Assembly: GCF_964355755.1 (NCBI RefSeq)
Contig: NC_092672.1
Span: forward strand, 26,222,501-26,286,500
DNA length: 64,000 bases
Direction of reading: 5' to 3'
Source: Antedon mediterranea
Taxonomy: Eukaryota; Echinodermata; Crinoidea; Comatulida; Antedonidae
This document shows, one piece after another, positions 1 through 17,754 of the stretch (its first letter is position 1; the number at the start of each line of letters is the position of its first letter). A program made the position numbers and the translations under genes. Below the pieces are notes generated by a model, which had not been told where the DNA came from, ran no database searches, and worked only from the letters and a program-made list of their open reading frames with translations.

Positions 1-480
1 TTTCTTCCATTGACCACTTATATACAGTATCTGTGGTTTATTGAAATTTGATAAAGATCCGTCTTTTAGTTTTGACAAATCGCATTCGCAGACACAATTT
101 TAACCTCCTTGGTTGATGTAAATATATCATACTTGACAGAGGTAATAAGATTTGGTTACACGCACATATCCACCAAAGTGAAACTAATCCGTAAATTTTA
201 AAAACTACCTGGGAATCTTAAGACACAAACACATGTAACTGTATTTTGTTTACCAACAATTTAAGGTGCACAGATTGGCTAGTTACACATGTTATGTGGC
301 CATCTAAGACACTAAATATTGCCATCAGAAAGCAGATATTTCTTTTTATTATACAGCATATTTTTGGGGTTGAGTTAGGTAATAGACATTACTGTCAAAG
401 CATGAAATACTCAGACACTTGAGACGTTATTAAAAATGTAAATTTAATTCTTTAATTCGAAAATTGATACTTAATTGCCT

Positions 481-970
481 AAATCCAATTCAAACAAGAT
501 CCGCTGTCGAATAACCACCGCACAAATTACGGTTGTGGTAGTTGTCCCCTACAATAATGTACTACAGCATTCTAGCATACAGTATTAAAAACAATTATTA
601 ATTATAAATTTAATAATAAAATTATTAATCGTTTATTTAAAGTAATTTTAAAATGTTATATTCATTCCAATGCTCTATTTGTAAATTGCTCATAGTTCCA
701 ATCGCCTTTAATTGTTTCTATTGAATTTTATTGACAATTTTACCTCTTATGCTGCAAAAAAGTTATGAGAATTATAGAATTCTGAATATTATTATGCATT
801 AGTTATATTTTTTTTTATTTTATTATATTTATTATATTATTTTAAAATGTGTCAAGGTTGAGATCTGGGCACTGTTAACCCACAACATTGTTTTTGTTTT
901 TGTTGTAGTTGGCAAACAAATTACTCTAAAGATTTATGAAAAATGAAGGTTAATAAAATCAGACTTTGAA
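481..970. repeat. Diverged dispersed repeat, copy 1
   Basis: The stretch near 501-562 (core CCGCTGTCGAATAACC) and the stretch near 905-970 (GTTAATAAAATCAGA) recur in the same order near 2329-2410 and 2500-2580. The spacing differs and many bases have changed. This could be an old local duplication or two copies of one dispersed element. No coding potential was recognised. Confidence 0.45.
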
Positions 971-1622
971 TATGCCATTTTGTAGTTTTAATAATGTTAA
1001 TAACTTCCGTAAAAATTGAAAAATAATGTTTTCGCTTATAAAGAGACAAAATAAACGGTTAAATTCAATCAAAAACTCATTGACTTCCAGTCAATTTGAC
1101 TGTTTTTTGTTTGAATTTACAGGTTTTAAGAGAAATGTTTTTGTTTTCGATCTAATTTTTGGTCAAAGTGAATAACTATTATGTGACATTAAAATGGCAT
1201 ACTCAACAACAACAAATGTTTAGGGGAAAATATATCTTTAGAAAAAAAACCACAACAACAATAGAAACGAAACGATAAGTAAACAGTAATTCAATAGTAT
1301 CGTGTTTATTAATAGTAACATATTTGTAAAAAATACATTATAATATTTATAGTTAAATTTTATGATACTTGATTTAATTGCAATAAAGTTTTCCACAATC
1401 AACACCATTTTAGTACTGTTTTTTGAATGAGTAATTAACCTGGAAGAATATATCGGGAAGAACGTTTCAGTTAGAATTTACACAGTGTGTAAGTCAGGTA
1501 GTTGTAATGCTAATTATTACACTCTTAATTTAAGTTTGCTAGTTTTAACACACCTACATTGTTCTTGTCATTTGATTGGACGATTGTAGGTCAAATACTT
1601 CACTCTTCCCTGGTACTACCTA

Positions 1623-1731
1623 AAGCTTGGTTCCCAAGAAGACGCAACGCATGTGATTTGACCAATCACAAGCGATGGATTTTTAAAACTGTCGCTTATC
1701 ATTGGTCAACTCGCTCCTGGAATCAAAGCTT
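1623..1731. mobile_element. MITE family 1 copy (short)
   Basis: The ends are an inverted repeat: AGCTTGGTTCCCA on the left, and a right end that reads inward as AGCTTTGATTCCAGGA. TA flanks both sides (1621-1622 and 1732-1733), as expected for a TA target duplication. The interior carries GACCAATCACAAGCGATGG. It is about 109 bp long and non-coding; a 61-codon ORF crossing it is incidental. Confidence 0.75.
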
Positions 1732-2048
1732 TACGAAAAGGTAATTTATAATTGCGATAAATAGTTGTTCTTCTTTGCTTTCGGAGGGTTTCATTGTGTA
1801 GGTAGAGAGATTTTTAAGTAAAACAAAACACTGTTTACTTTATTTATTTTTTTTATGTATTATTAGACATTTTTGATAAAGCAAGAGAAACCATATTATT
1901 CATAATTACCTTAATTAGTTATTGTTCATTAAGAAGCATTGATGACGGAAAGAAAGTTGAATAGCGACGTGATTACATACAGCTTCAAAACAATAGGTTT
2001 GTCCTGATTTGATATCTTGAGTATACTCATGAAGTCTCCAATGTATAT

Positions 2049-2100
2049 CCATGGACATATAAATTAGAATGTATTATTATTCTAATTTATAGGTCCATGG
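2049..2100. repeat. Near-perfect hairpin
   Basis: Two 21-base arms that begin and end in CCATGG are complementary with a single mismatch and are separated by about 10 bases. Nothing coding is near. It could be a MITE remnant or a structured transcript. Confidence 0.7.
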
Positions 2101-2309
2101 TGTATCTACTGTAAATAAAATGCATTGTTTTGCGCCGTTGACGCCATTGTGATGTTAGCTCCATCACAGCAAGGTTGAATGTTAGGCAACCCGCTAAAGC
2201 TCCAGGCAATTGCCGACGAAGGAACCACGTCTAGTGCTGTATTACCAAACTATAACGTCGGAACCACACGGGATTGGTCAAAAGTAAGTACAATGTTTTA
2301 TCTATTTAA

Positions 2310-2580
2310 AATCCCATCCAAATTAGGCTCCGCTGTCGCATAACCGCCACAGTATAGGCATACATTTATTGTATAAATTGCGGTAGTTGCTAATTACAAT
2401 AATCTATTGTATTTTAGAGTTTTAAAAACAATACTGTAACTGTACTGTAGTATACAGTCATTTAGCACTAGAACAATCAATAGGCTACTGTAACACTTGG
2501 CATACACTAATAAATTATTTTGATTACATTTTCTCTTAACACGTGAGAAATGAAGATTAATAAAACCAGAATCTAGTATT
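2310..2580. repeat. Diverged dispersed repeat, copy 2
   Basis: This is the shorter partner of the repeat at about 481-970. It contains CCGCTGTCGCATAACC, then GCGGTAGTTG, then ATTAATAAAACCAGA, in the same order as copy 1. The match is by eye, so the edges are uncertain. Confidence 0.45.
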
Positions 2581-3420
2581 AATAAAAATCAATCTAATTC
2601 ACTTTTGTTGAAAAAAAAACCAACAGGTTTATATATAAAAATATCTACCTGTTTCGTCGAATTAGTGTCTCACAAGACCTATTTTTTAAACGTCTCCGTC
2701 GAAGTACCGCTGCACATTGTCCTAATACTTTGCCCTGTAACTGCCGCAACAAATGATTCTGGTTTAAAAAGTGTTGCCGCAGAATAAACTTGATAAAAGT
2801 TTGCCAACCGTCGTTGGCACCAAACGTGATTATTGTCCCACGTGTTTGAATGTATGTAGCTGTAATTGTTTAAAAGTTTCGCCATCAAATAAATACCGCA
2901 GAAAACGTTGTCTAAGTGTTGTCAATTAAGTACTTAGTTACCGCAGCAAGATTGGTGATTGTTGTCGAATAAGAATATTTTTATTGTTTTAATGTGACGT
3001 ACAGTAGACCGATTGCTTTTGTCATTTGGCATGTCATGACAGTCTTCTTCTTTGTCCACATTTCTCTATTTCAGTGCCGTTCTTCTGGCATATCTATCGT
3101 TTTCATTTCTCTTCTTGTTTTACCACCATATCTTCCTTCTATCATAACGTTCAATAATCCTTATTGTCTAATTCTGTTGAAGCACATTGTCTTTGCTGCT
3201 CAGGTATCCTTTTCATTATTTTACCTCTCCTATTATATCTTAATCTTAATCAATATGTTCTCATACCTTTTGTATATTGTATTCTAAACTGTTTTGTCCA
3301 TCACGCACCACGTCTCAAGTTTTCCGTTTTTCTTTTATCCACGCGCCGTCCATGCTTCGCATCTATACATTGCAACACTCAATATCAATAACGTAACAAT
3401 CTTTTAATTAGGTAAGAGAA

Positions 3421-10317
<6,897 letters not shown>

Positions 10318-10495
10318 TTGACATGTCTTTAAGGCACGCCCTTGCTGACTCAGAGTAATAATTAGTTCCTACCCACCAAAGTTAACGGGTGAACTGAACG
10401 AAACGGGCTCTTATAATTTTTAATGTCAGTAATGTGCTCCCTTTGAAATAACTATCGTTCCTATTGCTACGAAGGAGTAATGTGACAGAGAACCA

Positions 10496-10501
10496 AATAA
10501 A
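10496..10501 (+). promoter_or_regulatory. Candidate polyadenylation signal of the cyclase gene
   Basis: AATAAA lies about 180 bp after the cyclase stop codon, a normal position for a 3' UTR end. It is the first canonical hexamer downstream of the stop that I found. Confidence 0.5.
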
Positions 10502-11917
10502 ATACTTTTCTAAGCTCTGACGTTAAAATGGTAGTACTAGGTAAAACAGTACCGTAATCCAAAACAAATAGTTTTGTATTGTTCTGTTTTGTAGCAAATT
10601 CAGTTTAACAATATTGATTCCTATTTTTATTGTCTACTCTTTCGTCGCATCTTTCCTTATACGGCTGCTGTACCCTTTGTTCCTCCCGTGTTTTTGTCTT
10701 TTATTCTACTCTTTACTAGATATCGGCAAAACTCACGAATGTTTAGCAAAGTTATCGTTGTTGATCACCATTTTCCTCTGTACAGTCTGATCCCTTTCTG
10801 TTCTCAAAAAATAGTGTCTGACTGACTACTTTGACATCGTCTAGCTACGCGATATGAAAGTAAAAATGATCCAATTTTTTGAGAATCATTGCGACAAGCA
10901 ATAAGAATCATTTATATAAACAAAGACCTGGGAAAAATGATATTAATAACATGTTGGACAAGACCAACATTAAATTACTTTTATTATAAGTTTTTTTGTA
11001 AAAGAAAATTAACATCAGTATAACTAATAATAATGCGTAAATGTTAGTTATTGTTGAGATTGTTTGTACAGATAAACTATATTTTACAGCCATTGCATAA
11101 GTGCTAATCTAACCATTAGATATACATTCAAGTTTATCTAAATGCAGCAATCTTTAAAAACTGTAAATAATTCATTCAAATTAATAGTGTTGTAGACTCG
11201 AGAGATGTGTACGCACTGTTGAATGCAGCGTGTCATTGTTCAATCTAATTAGTGGCTTTGGTCTAACATTGTATAATATACTAGACATATTCATACTGTA
11301 TTACAGATGTTGATACTGCCTAGGACTTATATGTATTGCAAATACTTAGCTACTACTACTACTCGTATTCAGACAATAATGTATGCTATGTAGATACACC
11401 CCACTCATGGTACCTTTCTTGGTAGGGTCTACAACTCATGTGTCCATTGTCTATTGTGCGTCATACCAAATTATTTCTCTCTCCAACACCAACTCGGAAG
11501 AATTTGCTATTATCTGCAACAATGTAAATGTATGTTTTGTATAACTTATTATCGTACGTCTTTTTGATTGTAAACTATTGCTTGTAACTGCAGATATTAT
11601 TGCTCTTGAGGTATAATTGGTTGAAGAATTCCTTTCTAGGTTGGTAGCAAACTACGCTAATATTATTATACCTATAATATCTTATACCACCTACCCCCAT
11701 TCTTTGCGTATCCTGATTGATATGGTTCTTTTTGTACAGTTCTCATTAAGAGATAATTATCATGAGGATGTTGATATTAAAAGTAAGTTGTGAGTCTACA
11801 CAGCAGCCAGGTACACAGCCCAATTTGCTTCTATCCACAGTCCGCAATAATGCAGTCTTCTCTTGTTGAATATCGTAAGGTAATAAGCAAATAATATCGT
11901 CTGAGTTAAAATTATTG
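10502..11917. other. Intergenic gap between two convergent genes
   Basis: This 1.4-kb AT-rich stretch lies between the 3' ends of the cyclase (+) and the astacin gene (-). I see no exon, RNA gene or clear repeat beyond a short ACT run near 11343. It presumably holds 3'-UTR sequence of one or both genes. Confidence 0.55.
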
Positions 11918-11923
11918 TTTATT
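11918..11923 (-). promoter_or_regulatory. Possible polyadenylation signal of the astacin gene
   Basis: AATAAA on the minus strand lies only six bases after the stop codon. This would give an unusually short 3' UTR, so a later signal may be the one used. Confidence 0.3.
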
Positions 11924-11929
11924 AAACGT

Positions 11930-12910
11930 TTACAATGTTTCACAAACTGATTGTTGTAAACTGGTACACGGCCATGTTCGCCATCGACCGTTCGGTTTCA
12001 TCGAAACACATTTATGTTTAGGTCTTCTGTTTGACATGATTGGTTCTTGTGCAGCCCAATCTGAAAACGAAATTATTCATAAATATGACGTTTGTAAAAC
12101 ACCAACAAAAGCAATAATTATTTTATTATGAGCATTGCAAATAATCCACAGCATCGCTTTGTGCTAAGTTGATAATAAACGGAATGTTAATATTCGAAAT
12201 GTGTTGCATTATTTAATAGTCTTAATATAGTGTGTAATAATATTTAACTGATTATTGTGACACGTGTGCATTGTTTTCTCGTTTTTAACGAATGTGGGTT
12301 TGGAATTATATTTCGAATTATATTTATGTGTACGCTGAAGCTACCCAGTTCCAACTGATGTAAGTACTCGTGTGATTTAATTTCCGTGTTTATTAACTCC
12401 TATATAGTTCCAAGGTACCTCCGACAGGTTTCAGAATGTCGTTAGATTAGGGAAAAGTGAAATGTCACTTTTCCCTGGTTAGACAAGCGCTTTCCATTTT
12501 TTGCTGAACGCCAAACAAGCTAAACCGAGTGTAACGCCGATCATGGAGGTATAAAATACATTTTTATTATTTTGTAACGTGTATACCTCCATACTCCGTT
12601 AGACTGTAACTTAACTCCGTGTAAACGTAACCTAAGTCTAGTGTTTATATTGATATAGTATGTGTATGTTACTTACTTTGGAATGTACTTAAAGCGCCAT
12701 TTAAGTGAGAGTACCAGCCTCGTTTTCGTTTGCTGTATCTTATATTAAGGAATGACCAACCGCTTGATATGCTTTGCATGTGCTTGTTCTCAGCAATGCT
12801 ATCAATACTCGCAAGTACGGCTCCTTTGGAATGGCATTCCTTTTGTGAATCTTTAAAATTTCGTTTTGATTTTACTAAAAAGTAACACCTTCCATCAAAC
12901 ATATGACAAT
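11930..12910 (-). CDS. Astacin exons 16-17: C-type lectin domain 2 and stop
   Basis: Exon 12910-12677 encodes CHMFDGRCYFLVKSKRNF and DSQKECHSKGAVLASI. Exon 12060-11930 encodes NWAAQEPIMSNRRPKHKCVS, then RWRTWPC and SVCETL, then TAA. The Ca/sugar positions are altered (EPI; WRT where WND is expected), so this copy probably does not bind sugar in the classical way. Confidence 0.87.
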
Positions 12911-15900
12911 CTGAAAGCAAAAGAATATCAATATAATCATGTAACGGTAAATAAAGTTGGCAAATCTTCCCAGTAGAAAGTCTAATTGAAAATTAAAGGA
13001 TAAAATTAGAAATCAAATTTTAAATGAAGAAAAAAACTTTAACTTTTTAAATTGTAGACTGATATTGGCCAAATGTTACGGATGTCGGAAAACTTCTCTC
13101 AGTAGATACTGTAGTCTTTATATCAAGGTACAGTTAGGCCTAATGAATATAAGATCTAAATATTTTTTTTTTTTTACATAATACGAGATACTTAATGTAA
13201 TTTTCGAGCGAAAAAATGTGTTTGTTGTAATGGAAATAGAGTTATTCTGAAATTCTTGTTAAGACTGTGTATTTCTTTGTAATTTTGGATCAAATAAAAT
13301 CCGTCAGTCTACAAATCAATCAATTATAGAAATGTTCAGGATAGTTTCTGAGTGGACTAGGTTTACTCGGAGTGAAATTCCGTGAGGTTTTTTGGTGGTC
13401 ATTCTGATCGTTTTATCTGGAAACAGGTATGAAAGTACCTGTTCATATGTACAGTATAATGATCTCTCTTTCCACTTGGTTATATTAACCATGCCGGGAG
13501 GGGATTCCAAATCTTGATGGCTCTCAGATGGCTTTAACAGTCTTTTATGACCAAAAAATCCTACCTTGTACAAAACGAGAGTGGCACGCACGAAGCAATG
13601 ATAAAAGACAGGAAAGAGTGAGACAACACGCCATAACATCTCGCCATTGTCCATGTAATCTCACTCTTCCGTTGTAAAAGGTACTTTTTTTCAGTACTGT
13701 AGGCCTACCTGTAGCGTAAACTTGAACTTCACACAGTTCAATAGTTCCGTGTTTCTTCTCCAGTTGAATACTAACATATCTACCGAGTCTAGAATGACGA
13801 CAATTCTGTGTCACTTGATGCTTCGAGTCTAGATCTGATCTGGTAAGACCTACATTGCACTTACGGTTTGAGCGAAATGCATTCGACTCGTTTCCAATAC
13901 GAATAATCGCGCCCACAAGAGGTCCGGCTGAAATCATTAGGAGAGAGAAAGAAAATAAATAGTTTTTGTATCGATTACCAGTTTTATTCCATTTAGTGTG
14001 TATTAATTGTTTTCTCTTTCTTGTATTTGTCCTGTACATGTACAGTATATTTGTTTATTTTGACAAAATGAATAAATTAATGAATGAATGTTATTGTTCA
14101 AAAAAGTAAAATTGAATTTTATGTGAAATTGTATGCAAAAAGGTATGATAAAATGTGTACCTAGCACACAGGTATCATTTATTTTGTAATGGATAGTGGT
14201 GAAGTATCAATATTATGTTTAGTAATAATGTAGTTTTACTTACAAAAATAACCTTTCTTCGTAATTGTTAGTTTATTGACAAGTAGTGTTTTTCCTAAAT
14301 CAACTTTCCACCAAGGCTCCCATTGGTGACCTGCACACAAACAAGTAAAATATATTTCAATACAGAACTGAAATCTAATAAACTAACGTCGCATAGTATG
14401 TGAAAACAAACGCCGTGAGTTTAAAAGTAGCCGTCGTTTCAAGATGGATATACAACGTTTTAGTTTCAAAATGGTCATACTTTGCAGACCCGGAGTATTT
14501 TAAAGAATTCCCTCTATCAAGAGTTACTTTATAATAGTAGTAAAGCTTATTGTGGACGTCTTTGTGTGACTCTTGTATAATACGGATAGTGTCAAACATA
14601 AAGCAATCTAACAACAGGACACTGTGCTCCAACAATAGATCAAAGATTTCATCTTTGGTTGCGACATGATGTACTATTTTACCTGCAAATATTGAAATAT
14701 TGTAAAATACTGGTAAATTAAATAAAGTGAGTAATTTGGTACCGTCCCTTTTCCTCCATATTGGAAATAACGAATTTTACGACTGTATAAGTAACTAATA
14801 TATGAATTTTTCGCAGCCAATCAGAAGATCAAAACACTGTTACGAGTTCCTATCTTGTCCTGTTGTTAGGTTGTCTTGTATTGAGCAGTGAATGGAGAAT
14901 GAGTTACTCCGGGATCAGTGTAATAGAATTAAACTTTCTAAGCTTACGTGTTCGACTACAGGCTCCTTTTACAAACGTTCTTGCCCAAAAGTTACCATCG
15001 ACAGCAAGACTAGCATCTGAAAGAGTACTACTTTGCGTGGCAGGTTTATTAAGAGCTCGGGAACCAGCACATATCTGAAGATTGCAACTGCGCATTTCTA
15101 CACTGCTTCCGTGGCAAAAACCTGGTAAATTGCACTGACGTGTCCGTTTTTGTGTACCACCATTACACGTCACTGAACAACTCTCCCATTCTTCCCATTT
15201 TTGCCAGTTAGCTGTTACAATAATGGTTATTTATTACAAATTAATACTTTGTTTTAGGTCTACTTTCTTTGTCTCTAAAAAATATATGATTAACTCTATG
15301 CAACAAATAAATAGCTATCTAATGAGGATGCGCATACTTCTGTTAAGGTCAATTTACACAGACGAGCGGTAACACAAATATAGAATCTATGGTATTCCAC
15401 ATGAACATTTTCACACAACGCGGAGCGGACGGCGGGTGGTTTCCGCTCAGAATAGATACAGATTATACGTGGGGGTAGACAAGCTACGCGGTTTTCCGCT
15501 TACCGTTACCGCTCGTCTATGTAAATTGGCCTTTAGACGCAAAAGTGCTGTTTCATGAAAACAAAAGGTAGCTAATATTGTTCACATTTCACCTACCTTG
15601 TACTGTTCTTGAAACGTATGTCTCGCATATTGTAGAAATACTTCGCCTGTTGCATTTTATGTTGTTCCATTTCCCGTAAACACTGACAACAACACATCCT
15701 GTATCAAACTTAGTTGGTTGAGTATACTTTGTCCATCCTTTTTATTAAACACAAATTATAAAATGAATATTGATATTATTTTAGTTTTTCTTCAATCGAA
15801 TTCCTCTCCTAGTGTTGTATTTTAATTTTTTTTTACTATAATTATTATCAATATATTGTTTGTAGGTTTGCATGGCGAAATCAAATGTTTGCGGTACACC

Positions 15901-17711
15901 ACGTATATTTAGTTCTGGAAGGAACAGTTGAGTTTCTCAACTAAAATACGTGGCAAACTTTATATCAATATATGTATAATAATTATTTACCTGAATGAAT
16001 GACAACCTACACAAACGTGTATGAATAGATTCATTAATAATATTACTCTTACGTTATTATAGTAATTAAAATGAATTGAAAATAGTCATCATCAACGTCA
16101 CCTAGATTTAACAATTAGGCCTACCATTAATAATGTCCATAAATGTATGCTAATATAATATATTATAACTATACTATTATTCAAATACTAGTTTCATATT
16201 CCTAAATTATAATAGTCGTAACAATGTCACGTGTTTAGAATGAAACAAAACAACAAAACTTGAATTTGCATAAATACCATTGAATGACGTATATTCGTTA
16301 CGAATCCATTGCCACCTATCTCTGTGATTCATATAAGCCATTCCAATCCAAAACAAACGGCCGATTGATCGTTCTCCGAAGCGTAATCTTATGAACTCGT
16401 TCTCTTCTGCTGAACTGATGACAGGTAGATTTCCGCCCATAAGTTGACAGAGATTGTCTGCTTCATGCCAGGCTAGTTGTTTATCAATGAAAGTATAACA
16501 GCTTCTTCCAAGGCAGTTAGAATAATCGACTAAATAGTAAAAAGGTAGGCCATTAAACATGTTTACAAGATAGAGACATTTTAGTGCAAAGGTGTCACTC
16601 TCGAAAAGAATGTTACAGTGATTTCCCTCCAACTAATGACCATTTTGGTATGGAAGATTACCTCACATTAAATGCCATTTTGGTACATCATTAACGCACC
16701 AAGACCATTTCAATAGAGTTTCTTTCTAATAAAGGTCTTTATGACCGATTGTTTTGATACTGTTAAGACTACCGTATTGAAACTAAATAAACAATATCAT
16801 ACCAGTGGCTGGGTCTTCATCATATATTCTGTATGTAGCTAGGAAACCCGTTGATTGAAATGTATAGTCAGATTTAAACCCAACTAGCATTTTGTTTTTA
16901 TCAGAGATGAAATATTTTTGGTACTTAAATCCACACATTCTGTAATAGGACGACAAAACATTATTTTATTTACAATGTAAAAACAATCTACAGTATAGGC
17001 CTATGGTTTTTAGAATACCTTTGTCTCCTTTTTATTTTAAATTAGGTGTTATTAATTAAAAAAACAAAATTACAGAAACAACATTTGTTTTAATTGAATA
17101 TCGATCATAGCATGTCGAATTGGAGGTCTGTGTGGGTGGCAGATTCAACTATAATCGTTTCTAAAATAATAAATGAATTGCAGTATATCAAATGTAGTGT
17201 TCTGTGCCTGTGATGATTATAGCCAATAATACATTAATCATAAGTACACTGTTGTTAAGCGTGGTTCCCACTAGCGACGCAACGCAAGGACGTAACGCAA
17301 CGCAAGTGAATTGACCAATCACAAGCGATGGCTTATTCGCTTGTGATTGCTAACTGTCTATAACTTCGCTTGTCATTGGTTAAACGCTTGTGTTGCGTTT
17401 ACGTCCTTGCGTTACGTTCCAGTGGGAACCAAGCTTTAGCAGTAAAACATTTTATTCCAAATTGAATGATTCGTTATTCTTTTTTTTTTTCTACTCTCTC
17501 CATGGTTCTGGTGGTAGAAACAAGTCTTCTCGTATAAGGGCTGTAAACCGTACGTCCAGTGTACACATCTAGCTTATGCGCACTTTAAAGAACCTAGTAT
17601 ATCTGTCGAGACGAGTAGGTGGTTACCCCGGTGTACCAGTACACGCACAACCACTGATCGTAACTGGGCCCTCGGGGAGGAGTCCAGTCTTTGACTGAAG
17701 ATGTTACCCAG

Positions 17712-17754
<43 letters not shown>

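Larger units (their letters stand above)
1..3420. other. Upstream non-coding region of the guanylate cyclase gene
   Basis: This is AT-rich sequence with only short ORFs that resemble nothing I know. It holds one MITE copy, a near-perfect 21-bp-arm hairpin, and two diverged copies of one repeat (about 481-970 and 2310-2580). A splice-acceptor-like TTTTAATTAG ends at 3412, a few bases before the cyclase ATG. The real promoter may therefore lie farther upstream behind a 5'-UTR exon, but I could not place that exon or a promoter. Confidence 0.6.

Noticed and set aside
1559-1744. 61-codon ORF upstream of the cyclase
   Set aside because: It covers a MITE family 1 copy; the same element elsewhere has no open frame.
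13316-13654. 112-codon minus-strand ORF between the FTP and second lectin exons
   Set aside because: It is not needed for a continuous product (FTP joins lectin 2 in phase) and shows no family motif.
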